A stretch of 64,000 nt of DNA from Maribacter huludaoensis. Lineage in GTDB: Bacteria > Bacteroidota > Bacteroidia > Flavobacteriales > Flavobacteriaceae. Each line of letters begins with the position of its first letter. Position 1 is the first letter of the stretch. Shown piece after piece: positions 9,035 to 16,585 of the stretch. The position numbers and the translations under genes were made by a program. Location of the stretch: NCBI RefSeq assembly GCF_029350945.1, contig NZ_JARKMS010000001.1:398213-462212 (forward strand), given 5' to 3'. The notes beneath the pieces are model-generated. The model was not told the origin of the DNA. It was given only the letters and a program-made list of their open reading frames with translations, and searched no databases.

Positions 9035-9748
9035 ATGAGTTGGTATTCAAAAATCAAATTTAAAATTGAAAAGAAAGATGATTCGCCTGAATTAAAAAGA
9101 GGTCAAGTAAAGCAGATTTTAATTTCTGGATTTAAACGAGAATTGCCAGAATTTGATTTTTTAGAATATAGAAATGGATGTTACACATTCAAGAATACCC
9201 GAATAATTAATGGTCGAAATATTTATGAATTTCTTTACGTATTTTTTGCGCTAAAAGATAGGTACTTTACTTGTTCTGTAGCATCACGAATAAATAAAAA
9301 TTATTTAAGTTCTAACAGTTATAACACAGGACTAATAAATTCACATATAGACTTGCTTGTTTTAAAGAAAGGAACTGGAGTTATCCCTGCGGATGAATCT
9401 TACTACTTTCATAATGGACAAGTGAAAACCACTACCGAAGTCATTGAGCAAATAATCAATGATTTTAAGGAATTTGGAAAACCGTTTCTTCAAAAACAGG
9501 CGAAACAATTTGAAAAGAGTGACCTTTTAAAAGCTGGATTTAATTTCATTGAAAATCTTGAAATTGACAAATCGAAATTAAATGACGAGTTGAAAAAAGA
9601 TATAACCTCTGCGGGACGTTTTACATCCAATACTTATTTGAAATTAAAAGCAGAACTACAGAGTGTAAATGGAATTGATAGGGAAACTCGAAAAAACATA
9701 CCAAAATTGACTTATGAACTATTGGAATTTTATTGTGGAAATAAATAA
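9035..9748 (+). CDS. Hypothetical protein, AT-rich, between regulator and nitrate reductase
   Basis: A 237-residue soluble protein without signal peptide, membrane segment or recognised motif. It is rich in Lys, Glu, Asn and Phe and probably mixed alpha/beta. It starts 30 bases after the regulator stop codon. It shares no obvious logic with the nitrate genes, so it may be a passenger insertion between the regulator and the reductase. I do not recognise a family and assign no function. Confidence 0.6.
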   Translation: MSWYSKIKFKIEKKDDSPELKRGQVKQILISGFKRELPEFDFLEYRNGCYTFKNTRIINGRNIYEFLYVFFALKDRYFTCSVASRINKNYLSSNSYNTGLINSHIDLLVLKKGTGVIPADESYYFHNGQVKTTTEVIEQIINDFKEFGKPFLQKQAKQFEKSDLLKAGFNFIENLEIDKSKLNDELKKDITSAGRFTSNTYLKLKAELQSVNGIDRETRKNIPKLTYELLEFYCGNK

Positions 9749-9973
9749 AATAAGCTACCCTAAAAACTGAGCTATATGAATGGGGGAAAACAAACGAAGA
9801 TTTATAGCCTTTATAGAATCAAAATTCTCATGAAAATTAAACAGTTCGTCATGTTATAACGCGTTATTCCACTTTAACATTATAACACCTTAATTTCCTA
9901 TTTATTGATTCATTCTCAGTCTAAAAGGAGAATAATTGCGGATCACTCGATTTAATCCAAAACATTTACGATA
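9749..9973. other. Non-coding, AT-rich stretch
   Basis: No gene is supported between the hypothetical protein and the nitrate reductase operator. The segment holds only a 27-codon frame at 9778 and some short inverted repeats such as GTTATAACGCGTTAT. With the preceding unknown gene it may be inserted DNA, but I see no transposase remnant or clear terminal repeats. Confidence 0.4.
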
Positions 9974-10001
9974 AAAAAGTACGTATTTATACGTACTTTT
10001 T
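9974..10001 (+). promoter_or_regulatory. Perfect 7-2-7 palindromic operator before nitrate reductase
   Basis: Arms AAAAAGTACGTA (9974-9985) and TACGTACTTTTT (9990-10001) are exact reverse complements around TTTA. Inside them TACGTAT-TT-ATACGTA (9980-9995) forms two inverted heptamers separated by two bases. That is the geometry described for NarL/NarP sites (half-site TACYYMT; here one mismatch per half). It lies just upstream of a TATAATTTG promoter-like box. Confidence 0.7.
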
Positions 10002-10009
10002 ATAATTTG
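10001..10009 (+). promoter_or_regulatory. Probable -7 region of the nitrate reductase operon
   Basis: TATAATTTG resembles the Bacteroidota TAnnTTTG box with one extra spacer base. It directly follows the palindromic operator and lies 36 bases before the ATG at 10046. This supports the ATG rather than the upstream TTG at 10007, which falls inside the box. Confidence 0.45.
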
Positions 10010-10045
10010 CGGTATACTTCTAAACCATTCTTTATCTCTGGTAAA

Positions 10046-13000
10046 ATGAATAGTACTAAAACTCATAAAACAATATGTTCTTATTGCGGTGTTGGCTGCG
10101 GTATGTTGGTAGATGTTGATGCGAAAGGAACAATAAGCGTAGATGGTAATCCAGATTACCCATCTAATAAAGGTATGCTTTGTACCAAAGGTCGAAATCT
10201 AAACTACGTAGCGCAAGATACAACAGATCGTATTCTGTATCCAGAAATGAAATGGAGTAGAAATCATCCTTTACAACGCGTTTCTTGGGATGCCGCCTTT
10301 GAACGTGCTGCAGCGGTTTTTAAGAGTATCATTGCCAAACATGGTCCAGATAGTGTAGGTTTTTATGTATCAGGTCAATGCTTAACAGAAGAATACTATC
10401 TAATAAACAAATTGACCAAAGGTTTTATAGGCACCAATAATATAGATACCAATTCTAGACTGTGCATGAGTTCTGCCGTAGTAGGATATAAGAAAACTTT
10501 AGGGGAAGACTCCGTTCCAATTTGTTATGAGGATATAGAATTGGCAGATTGTTTTTTAATAGCAGGGGCAAATCCGGCTTGGTGCCATCCTATCTTATAT
10601 AGAAGGTTGGAAAAGCATAAAGAAGAAAATCCGAATGTAAAGATAATTGTAGTAGACCCTCGTAAAACACAGACTTGTGCAGGGGCAGATTTACATTTGC
10701 AGATTTTACCGGGTACCGATGTAATTCTATTTAATGCCATTGCGCGTAGGTTAATAGATAAAAGAAAAATAGATGTTGCCTTTATTAAAAAACACACTGC
10801 AAATTTTGAAGCGTGTAAAGAAATGGCTTATACATTAACGCTCAAAGAGGCGGCTAAAAAATGTGGTATTCCAGTAGCGGATATACGTAAAGCGGCAGAG
10901 TATATTGGCAATGCCAAAAAGTTCATTAGTATGTGGACCATGGGGCTGAACCAAAGTGTTATAGGTGTTGCTAAAAATGTCTCGTTATTAAACCTATCGT
11001 TATTAACAGGTCAAATAGGTAAGCCAGGATCAGGACCATTTTCATTAACCGGTCAGCCAAATGCCATGGGGGGTAGAGAAGTTGGTGGTATGGCCAGTTT
11101 ATTGGCAGCCCATAAAAACTTGGGTAACCCTAAGCATAGAAAAGAAGTGTCCGACTTTTGGGGAGGTGGGGAAATTCAGGCAGAACCAGGGTATACCGCT
11201 ACAGAAATGTTTGATGCCTTGGATGAAGGAAAACTAAAGGCCATTTGGATCATCTGTACCAATCCTGCAGTTAGTATGCCCAACGTAAAAAAGGTAGAAA
11301 GAGCATTGAAAAAGGCAAAATTCGTGGTGGTACAAGACATATCACATAACTCGGAGACGACTAAATTTGCCGATCTTTTGCTACCTGCGGCGGGTTGGTT
11401 AGAAAAAGAAGGTACCATGACCAATTCTGAAAGAAGAATTAGTTATCTGCCAAAAGTTATAGATGCCCCTGGGGAGGCCTTGCCAGATGCGGAGATTATT
11501 TGGCGTTTTGCACAGGCAATGGGCTATAGTGGCTTTGACTATAATAACAGTAGCGAAGTCTATGACGAACATTGCTTGTTGACAAAAGGTACAGATATAG
11601 ATATTTCTGGGCTGTCTTATGAAAGGTTGATCAATGAAGGTAGTTTTCAATGGCCCGTACCACATAAAACACATAAGGGTACACCTAGGTTATTTACAGA
11701 TCGTCAGTTCTTTACCAATGATAAAAAAGCACATTTCAATGCCCCTTCAACGCTTTATAACAAATCTGAGGAAACGGATAACGAATATCCTTTAATATTA
11801 AATTCAGGCAGGGTGCGCGATCAGTGGCATACCCGTACCAAGACCGGCAAGGTTAAAAGATTGTTGACGCATATTCCGCAACCATATTTAGAAATGAATG
11901 CAGTAGATGCCTATTTAAGAAAGATAAAAGAAGGTGATATTGCAGTGGTCAAAAGCAGACGTGGGCAGGTACAGGTGAAGGTACAGCTCAACTATGATAT
12001 AAGAGAATCGGTAGTTTTTTTACCAATGCACTGGGGTAAAGTACTGAACAATGATTTTGGAAGGGCAAATAACCTGACCAACGATTTGGTAGACCCAATA
12101 TCTAAAGAACCGGATTTTAAATACTGTGCGGTTGAGGTCTCCAAATTTGTCAAAGAGAAGCAGAAAGTAGTGGTCGTAGGTGCCGGTGCCGCTGCATATC
12201 GTTTCATACAATCTTACAGAGAAAAAAATACAGAAGATGAACTTCATGTGTTTTCAAAAGAAAAAGACCCTTTTTACAATAGGGTTCTACTACCGGAATA
12301 TGTTAGTGATGAACTTTCTTGGGAAGGTTTGGAAAAATTGAAGGAAGGTGAGTTGCAAAAGTTAGATGTCACCTTGCATTCCGGTATTTGTATAGACAAT
12401 ATCAATGCAGGTGAAAAGACGATTTTAGATTCTTTGGGGAATGTGCATTCTTATGATCTGCTTATTATGGCAACGGGTAGTAGGGCATTTATCCCTAGTG
12501 ATGTTCAAATAAAATTACCTGGTCGCTTTACCATGCGTGAAAGGGGCGATGCCGATAAGCTTAGAAAATATTTGGCCGAAACCGGTCTAAAGGCAAAAGA
12601 TCAGAATGTGGTCATTGTAGGTGGCGGACTTTTAGGTTTGGAGCTTGCAGCGGCATTGAAAAAGATCAACATTAACATTAGTATTATTCAAAGGGCACCG
12701 CGTTTAATGGAACGTCAATTGGATAGTGTTGCAAGTAGGCTATTGGCGGAAGATGTGATGGAACGTGGCATAAATCTCTATTTTGATAATGAGGTAAGTA
12801 CCGTTTTTGAGGATAAGGGCCAAAAACATACTCTTTTGGTGAATCTAAAAACTGGAAGAACCATTCAATGTAATGCCATTGTGTATGCCATTGGTACTAG
12901 GCCCAATATAGAATTGGCAAAACAGACAGGGGTTCATACCCGTAGGGGAGTCGTTGTAAATTCATACTTACAAAGTAGCGACCCTTCTATTTTTGCACTC

Positions 13001-13576
13001 GGGGAAATAGCGGAATACAAAAATTCGTTGTTCGGAATTACCTCGGCAGCTGAACAACAAGCTGATATTGCGGCAAATTTTATTCTTGGCGATTTCAGCA
13101 GTATTTACAACGGGTCTGTTTTAATGAATATTTTAAAGTTCGAAAATTTAGATCTTTGCAGCATTGGCATGGTTAACTCACCGTTAGGGGATCCATCGTA
13201 TGAAGAAATTATTCTTATGGATGTCAGCAAGCGCTTCTATAAAAAATGTATCGTAAAAGATGACACGCTTAAAGGTGCCATTTTAATGGGCGATAAAAAT
13301 GAATTTGCAGAATTTAAAAGGCTCATAGAAGAGGAAATTGAACTCTCTGAAAAGCGGGATGAGCTGTTGCGTGGCGCTTCTACCTCTGTTCCGTTAAAGG
13401 GTAAATTGGTCTGTTCCTGTAGTCAAGTGGGCGAGGGCAATGTTATTGATGCCATTAATGGCGGATGCTCCGAGTTCAATAAATTATGCTCAGAAACAGG
13501 TGCAGGTTTAGGCTGTGGTAGCTGTAAACCAGAGATAAAAGAGTTATTACAAAAACAGCTGGTATTGGCTAATTAA
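10046..13576 (+). CDS. nasA: Fused assimilatory nitrate reductase: molybdopterin + NAD(P)H/FAD + BFD domains
   Basis: A 1176-residue multidomain enzyme. The N-terminal 4Fe-4S site has Cys11, Cys14, Cys18 and Cys46, and the likely molybdenum ligand is Cys140 in SRLCMSS. The molybdopterin catalytic region continues to about 550, and the dinucleotide-binding domain (about 565-690) has LNSGRVRDQWHT. A NirB-like FAD/NAD(P)H reductase domain starts at about 705 (VVVGAGAA, then ATGSRAF and IVGGGLLGLE). The C-terminal BFD-type 2Fe-2S domain (about 1120-1165) has CSCSQ and CGSC. It should carry electrons from NAD(P)H to nitrate in the cytoplasm. The ATG at 10046 is chosen over a TTG at 10007 because the promoter box overlaps the latter. 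Confidence 0.9.
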   Translation: MNSTKTHKTICSYCGVGCGMLVDVDAKGTISVDGNPDYPSNKGMLCTKGRNLNYVAQDTTDRILYPEMKWSRNHPLQRVSWDAAFERAAAVFKSIIAKHGPDSVGFYVSGQCLTEEYYLINKLTKGFIGTNNIDTNSRLCMSSAVVGYKKTLGEDSVPICYEDIELADCFLIAGANPAWCHPILYRRLEKHKEENPNVKIIVVDPRKTQTCAGADLHLQILPGTDVILFNAIARRLIDKRKIDVAFIKKHTANFEACKEMAYTLTLKEAAKKCGIPVADIRKAAEYIGNAKKFISMWTMGLNQSVIGVAKNVSLLNLSLLTGQIGKPGSGPFSLTGQPNAMGGREVGGMASLLAAHKNLGNPKHRKEVSDFWGGGEIQAEPGYTATEMFDALDEGKLKAIWIICTNPAVSMPNVKKVERALKKAKFVVVQDISHNSETTKFADLLLPAAGWLEKEGTMTNSERRISYLPKVIDAPGEALPDAEIIWRFAQAMGYSGFDYNNSSEVYDEHCLLTKGTDIDISGLSYERLINEGSFQWPVPHKTHKGTPRLFTDRQFFTNDKKAHFNAPSTLYNKSEETDNEYPLILNSGRVRDQWHTRTKTGKVKRLLTHIPQPYLEMNAVDAYLRKIKEGDIAVVKSRRGQVQVKVQLNYDIRESVVFLPMHWGKVLNNDFGRANNLTNDLVDPISKEPDFKYCAVEVSKFVKEKQKVVVVGAGAAAYRFIQSYREKNTEDELHVFSKEKDPFYNRVLLPEYVSDELSWEGLEKLKEGELQKLDVTLHSGICIDNINAGEKTILDSLGNVHSYDLLIMATGSRAFIPSDVQIKLPGRFTMRERGDADKLRKYLAETGLKAKDQNVVIVGGGLLGLELAAALKKININISIIQRAPRLMERQLDSVASRLLAEDVMERGINLYFDNEVSTVFEDKGQKHTLLVNLKTGRTIQCNAIVYAIGTRPNIELAKQTGVHTRRGVVVNSYLQSSDPSIFALGEIAEYKNSLFGITSAAEQQADIAANFILGDFSSIYNGSVLMNILKFENLDLCSIGMVNSPLGDPSYEEIILMDVSKRFYKKCIVKDDTLKGAILMGDKNEFAEFKRLIEEEIELSEKRDELLRGASTSVPLKGKLVCSCSQVGEGNVIDAINGGCSEFNKLCSETGAGLGCGSCKPEIKELLQKQLVLAN

Positions 13577-13587
13577 AATGATAAGAT

Positions 13588-15024
13588 ATGAACGATGATC
13601 TTCATAGAATATTGATCAAGGGAGGGGTAACTTCCCCAGGCGAATTAAAGGATATAATAACCATGCTGGAGTCTGCCGGTCTTACCAGTGTAAACTTTGG
13701 TTCTAGACAAGATATTTTGTTTCCGTTGAAAGATGCTAAAGAAGAGCAATTGGAAAGTATTTCAAAATTCAATACTGATATCATTGCCAATAGATCATAT
13801 CAGAATATTGTAAGCTCTTACGTATCTGCAGATATTTTTGACATGACCCACTGGTTAAAGGGGTCTACGTATTTATATATTTTAGAAGGTTTTGATTTTT
13901 TGCCAAAACTCAAAATCAATATTACCGATCCTAAACAAAGGCTAGTACCTATTTTTAGTGGCAATCTCAATTTTATAGCATCTGATCAAGAAGATTATTG
14001 GTATTTAAATATTAAACTTCCACACTGGAAATCATCTGCTTTTTATCCGGTTTTAATTTATAGTTGGGATATAAATTCCATTTCAAAACAAATAGAGGAA
14101 ATTCATGAAGACATTTCAGATATAGATGAGTTGTTCTTTGTAATGAACAAAAACTTGGAGACGAACAATAAAACCATGGAAAAGGAATTGAAGGTTCCTT
14201 TTCAGACCTTTCCGTACTATGAGGGTATGAACCGGTTGGGTACCGATCTTTATTGGTTGGGACTGTACTGGAGAAATAATAAATATGACCTATCGTTTTT
14301 AAAGGCGTTCTGTGGTTTTTGTTTAGATAATAGTATTGGTAAAATCTGTATTACACCCTGGAAATCTTTCGTGGTAAAAGGAATTAAAAAATCAAGTAGG
14401 CCAGAACTTGAAAGGTTTTTGGGCAAAAGGGGAATTAATGTTAGGCACTCTCAGTTAGAGATGAACTGGCACGTACCAATTGATGACGGTGAAGCCCTTG
14501 AGCTTAAAAAATATTTGGTCAGAAGTTTTGATCAAAATGATATTAGTACCTACGGTCTTACTTTTGGTATAAGCAATGAAGTGGGTAAGCGTTCGCACTT
14601 TGCCTCGGTGATTATTGAAAAGAACAGTTTGCCCACCATTGTTAAAGAGTTTGAAGTTCGCCCAACGTACAATGTGCTACATTTTGAACATTTTGATCCC
14701 AATAGTCAAAAGTATATTACCTACGCCCAGGATATTGATAAAATAGAACTGCCAGGTCTGTTAATGGAGTTGAGTAAAATGTATTTTGACCAGTTAGGAC
14801 GTATGGATGATGATGAAGAAAAGACTAGTGTTGAAATTGTTGAGGCAACCCAAGCGCTATATCAGTGTCAAGATTGCCTAACAGTTTATGATGCAGTTTT
14901 TGGTGATGCGTCTTATAACATTGCGGCAGGTACCAAATTTGAAGATATTGATGACACTTATGAGTGCCCAATATGTTCGGCACCAAAATCAAGATTTAAG
15001 GAAGCAATGATACAAATGAGCTGA
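13588..15024 (+). CDS. Nitrite/sulfite-reductase-like fold (cluster-less) fused to rubredoxin
   Basis: A 478-residue protein 11 bases after the nitrate reductase, surely co-transcribed. The N-terminal part resembles the ferredoxin-like half-domains of siroheme reductases: GLTSVNFGSRQDILFPL, NIVSS at 73-77 and KICITPWKS at 252-260. The siroheme/4Fe-4S cysteine sets are missing: the usual first pair is Ser/Ile-Phe at 77-84, and only Cys242, 245 and 254 occur later. The C-terminal rubredoxin has Cys427, 430, 460 and 463, with a spacer slightly shorter than usual. It cannot bind siroheme in the normal way. I infer an electron carrier or docking partner for the fused reductase. Confidence 0.75.
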   Translation: MNDDLHRILIKGGVTSPGELKDIITMLESAGLTSVNFGSRQDILFPLKDAKEEQLESISKFNTDIIANRSYQNIVSSYVSADIFDMTHWLKGSTYLYILEGFDFLPKLKINITDPKQRLVPIFSGNLNFIASDQEDYWYLNIKLPHWKSSAFYPVLIYSWDINSISKQIEEIHEDISDIDELFFVMNKNLETNNKTMEKELKVPFQTFPYYEGMNRLGTDLYWLGLYWRNNKYDLSFLKAFCGFCLDNSIGKICITPWKSFVVKGIKKSSRPELERFLGKRGINVRHSQLEMNWHVPIDDGEALELKKYLVRSFDQNDISTYGLTFGISNEVGKRSHFASVIIEKNSLPTIVKEFEVRPTYNVLHFEHFDPNSQKYITYAQDIDKIELPGLLMELSKMYFDQLGRMDDDEEKTSVEIVEATQALYQCQDCLTVYDAVFGDASYNIAAGTKFEDIDDTYECPICSAPKSRFKEAMIQMS

Positions 15025-15133
15025 TACTAGCATAAGGAAAAGATGATACCAATCACTAAATCAATATGTTATAAAAAATGTAAAAGAGACAACAAATTGG
15101 TCAATTAAGTTAAAATTTTAACTAATTTCAGTA

Positions 15134-15141
15134 TAATTTTG
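15134..15141 (+). promoter_or_regulatory. -7 box upstream of the 41-residue membrane protein
   Basis: TAATTTTG is an exact TAnnTTTG match 28 bases before the small ORF at 15169. A 16-bp palindrome (15108-15123, AGTTAAAATTTTAACT) lies just upstream and could be an operator. Confidence 0.45.
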
Positions 15142-15168
15142 TGGTGTAATCTAAATAAACCACCACTC

Positions 15169-15294
15169 ATGACCAGGGTTAATGTAAATAATCAAAGTAA
15201 AGATTCAATTTTGGTAAATGCATTGAAGTTTACCATTGTAGTTGCTGCAGTTGGAATTTTGCTGTGTATAGGGCTAATGGCTTTTGGGGCTTAA
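15169..15294 (+). CDS. Small single-pass membrane protein (41 residues)
   Basis: An ATG at 15169 opens a 41-residue frame. A polar N-terminus (about 1-18, rich in Asn and Lys) is followed by one strongly hydrophobic segment (about 21-40). An exact -7 box sits 28 bases upstream, which supports expression. It lies between the nitrate reductase operon and the convergent HD/Pycsar-like gene. Small proteins of this composition are common in Bacteroidota; the function is unknown. Confidence 0.5.
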   Translation: MTRVNVNNQSKDSILVNALKFTIVVAAVGILLCIGLMAFGA

Positions 15295-15319
15295 ACTTTT
15301 GCTAATCTAAATATCTTCA

Positions 15320-16531
15320 TTAAGGTTGCATTACCGGTAGTTCTAAAACTCTTTCCGGTCCGTAAAATTTAAGTGCTATACCGAAAATAATGACAGATAT
15401 AATCATACCTACCATAAAAACAGTATAGGTCCATCGTAAAATCCTGTACTTTCTTTCTAAAACAATACCTAAAAAATACAGATCTTTTGTCAGTGAACTG
15501 TATATGTAATCCTTATCCTTAATAAGCTCGTTCATTGCCCAGTTATATTGCTTTAATTTCATTTTGTGAAAATTACCAAAGAACAACAAGTTTACTTTTT
15601 TGCTGGTAACTTCTTCCTCTGTGAACTGCCCGGTGGTAATATTGGGTTTGGTTGCAATTATGGACATGACCATTGAGACAACGCTAAAAATAATAAAAAC
15701 GAAAGTGGGATAGAATAGATAATCGTTTGTAGGATTATCTAACTTGGGCACTAGATTTGCCAACGCCATAGAAACGATAATAGCATTTACCGAAAGTAGG
15801 ATATTGGCTTTGGTATCTGCAATATCGCTTAGTTTTAAATGGTTTTGTAGCGTAACCCTATACAAGGTTTGAATACCCCTGTCCGGTAGCTCCCCTTTAA
15901 ATTTTGCCTTAAGACTTTCTTTTTTAACAAGTTCTTTATGTTTCTTTTTGGCTTTTATAAGTTTTTTAATGTTCTTATCTTTTCCTTCCTGCCAATTGGC
16001 AATTGCATAATCTGTGTAAAAACGATGTTTTGATCTTAGCAGAACAATATTTTCTTTTCGCCAATCTGCAGCAGTTTTGCTTTGCTTACCTAAAAGAGAA
16101 AGTTCTTCGCGTAAAAGTTCCGTAGTGGCCATAAAGTTCTTCACATGAAAATGGGAAGAATCTGCATCACGTATTATTTTTTCTAATTCATTTTTAGGCT
16201 CATAATTCTTTTTTGTAGCCATTATTAAGCTACATACCGTTTCTGTAAAGGAATTTTGCACTTCTTCTTTGGTTAAGAAGTCTCTGGCGATTTGGCAGCT
16301 GTTCTCCTCATGCTTTCCATAAGATACCAAATAACCAAGGTCATGAAACCATGCAGCTACCAAGAGTTGCTCACGCTCAGCTTCACCGACTTTTTCGCCT
16401 TCTATTAGCTCTTTGGTACTGTCTACAACACGCTGTGTATGCCTAAGATTGTGGTATAAATACCTTGGGTCAATATCATTGCTTAATTGAGCAATGGCAA
16501 ATACTTCGGCTTTGGAAACTATTTTAGACAT
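15320..16531 (-). CDS. HD-domain phosphohydrolase fused to Pycsar-effector-like membrane domain
   Basis: A 403-residue protein. An N-terminal HD domain (about 10-170) keeps the metal ligands: His in NLRHTQ, the HD pair in WFHDLGY and a later Asp in RDADSSH. After a Lys-rich linker (about 185-215) comes the PycTM/DUF5706 signature (RGIQTLYRVTLQNHLKLSDI, then ADTKANILLSVN) and three hydrophobic segments near 245-265, 275-300 and 370-395. PycTM proteins act in Pycsar defence as membrane effectors opened by cyclic pyrimidine nucleotides. HD fusions may degrade nucleotides. No cyclase gene is adjacent, so it may be a defence orphan or a housekeeping regulator. Confidence 0.8.
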   Translation of the reverse strand: MSKIVSKAEVFAIAQLSNDIDPRYLYHNLRHTQRVVDSTKELIEGEKVGEAEREQLLVAAWFHDLGYLVSYGKHEENSCQIARDFLTKEEVQNSFTETVCSLIMATKKNYEPKNELEKIIRDADSSHFHVKNFMATTELLREELSLLGKQSKTAADWRKENIVLLRSKHRFYTDYAIANWQEGKDKNIKKLIKAKKKHKELVKKESLKAKFKGELPDRGIQTLYRVTLQNHLKLSDIADTKANILLSVNAIIVSMALANLVPKLDNPTNDYLFYPTFVFIIFSVVSMVMSIIATKPNITTGQFTEEEVTSKKVNLLFFGNFHKMKLKQYNWAMNELIKDKDYIYSSLTKDLYFLGIVLERKYRILRWTYTVFMVGMIISVIIFGIALKFYGPERVLELPVMQP

Positions 16532-16585
16532 GAGTGGGCGGTATAGTAGAATACATTAGAAAAGTACGAAAATATTTTAGTTGTA

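Noticed and set aside
9778..9861. 27-codon frame and short inverted repeats as an insertion sequence remnant
   Set aside because: No transposase motif, no clear terminal inverted repeats and no target duplication.
10007..10045. TTG start giving 13 extra residues on the nitrate reductase
   Set aside because: The TTG lies inside the promoter-like TATAATTTG box, and the 4Fe-4S motif has normal N-terminal spacing from the ATG at 10046.
13588..15024. Functional siroheme nitrite reductase completing the nitrate pathway
   Set aside because: The cysteine sets for siroheme and the 4Fe-4S cluster are absent, so ordinary nitrite reduction by this protein is unlikely.
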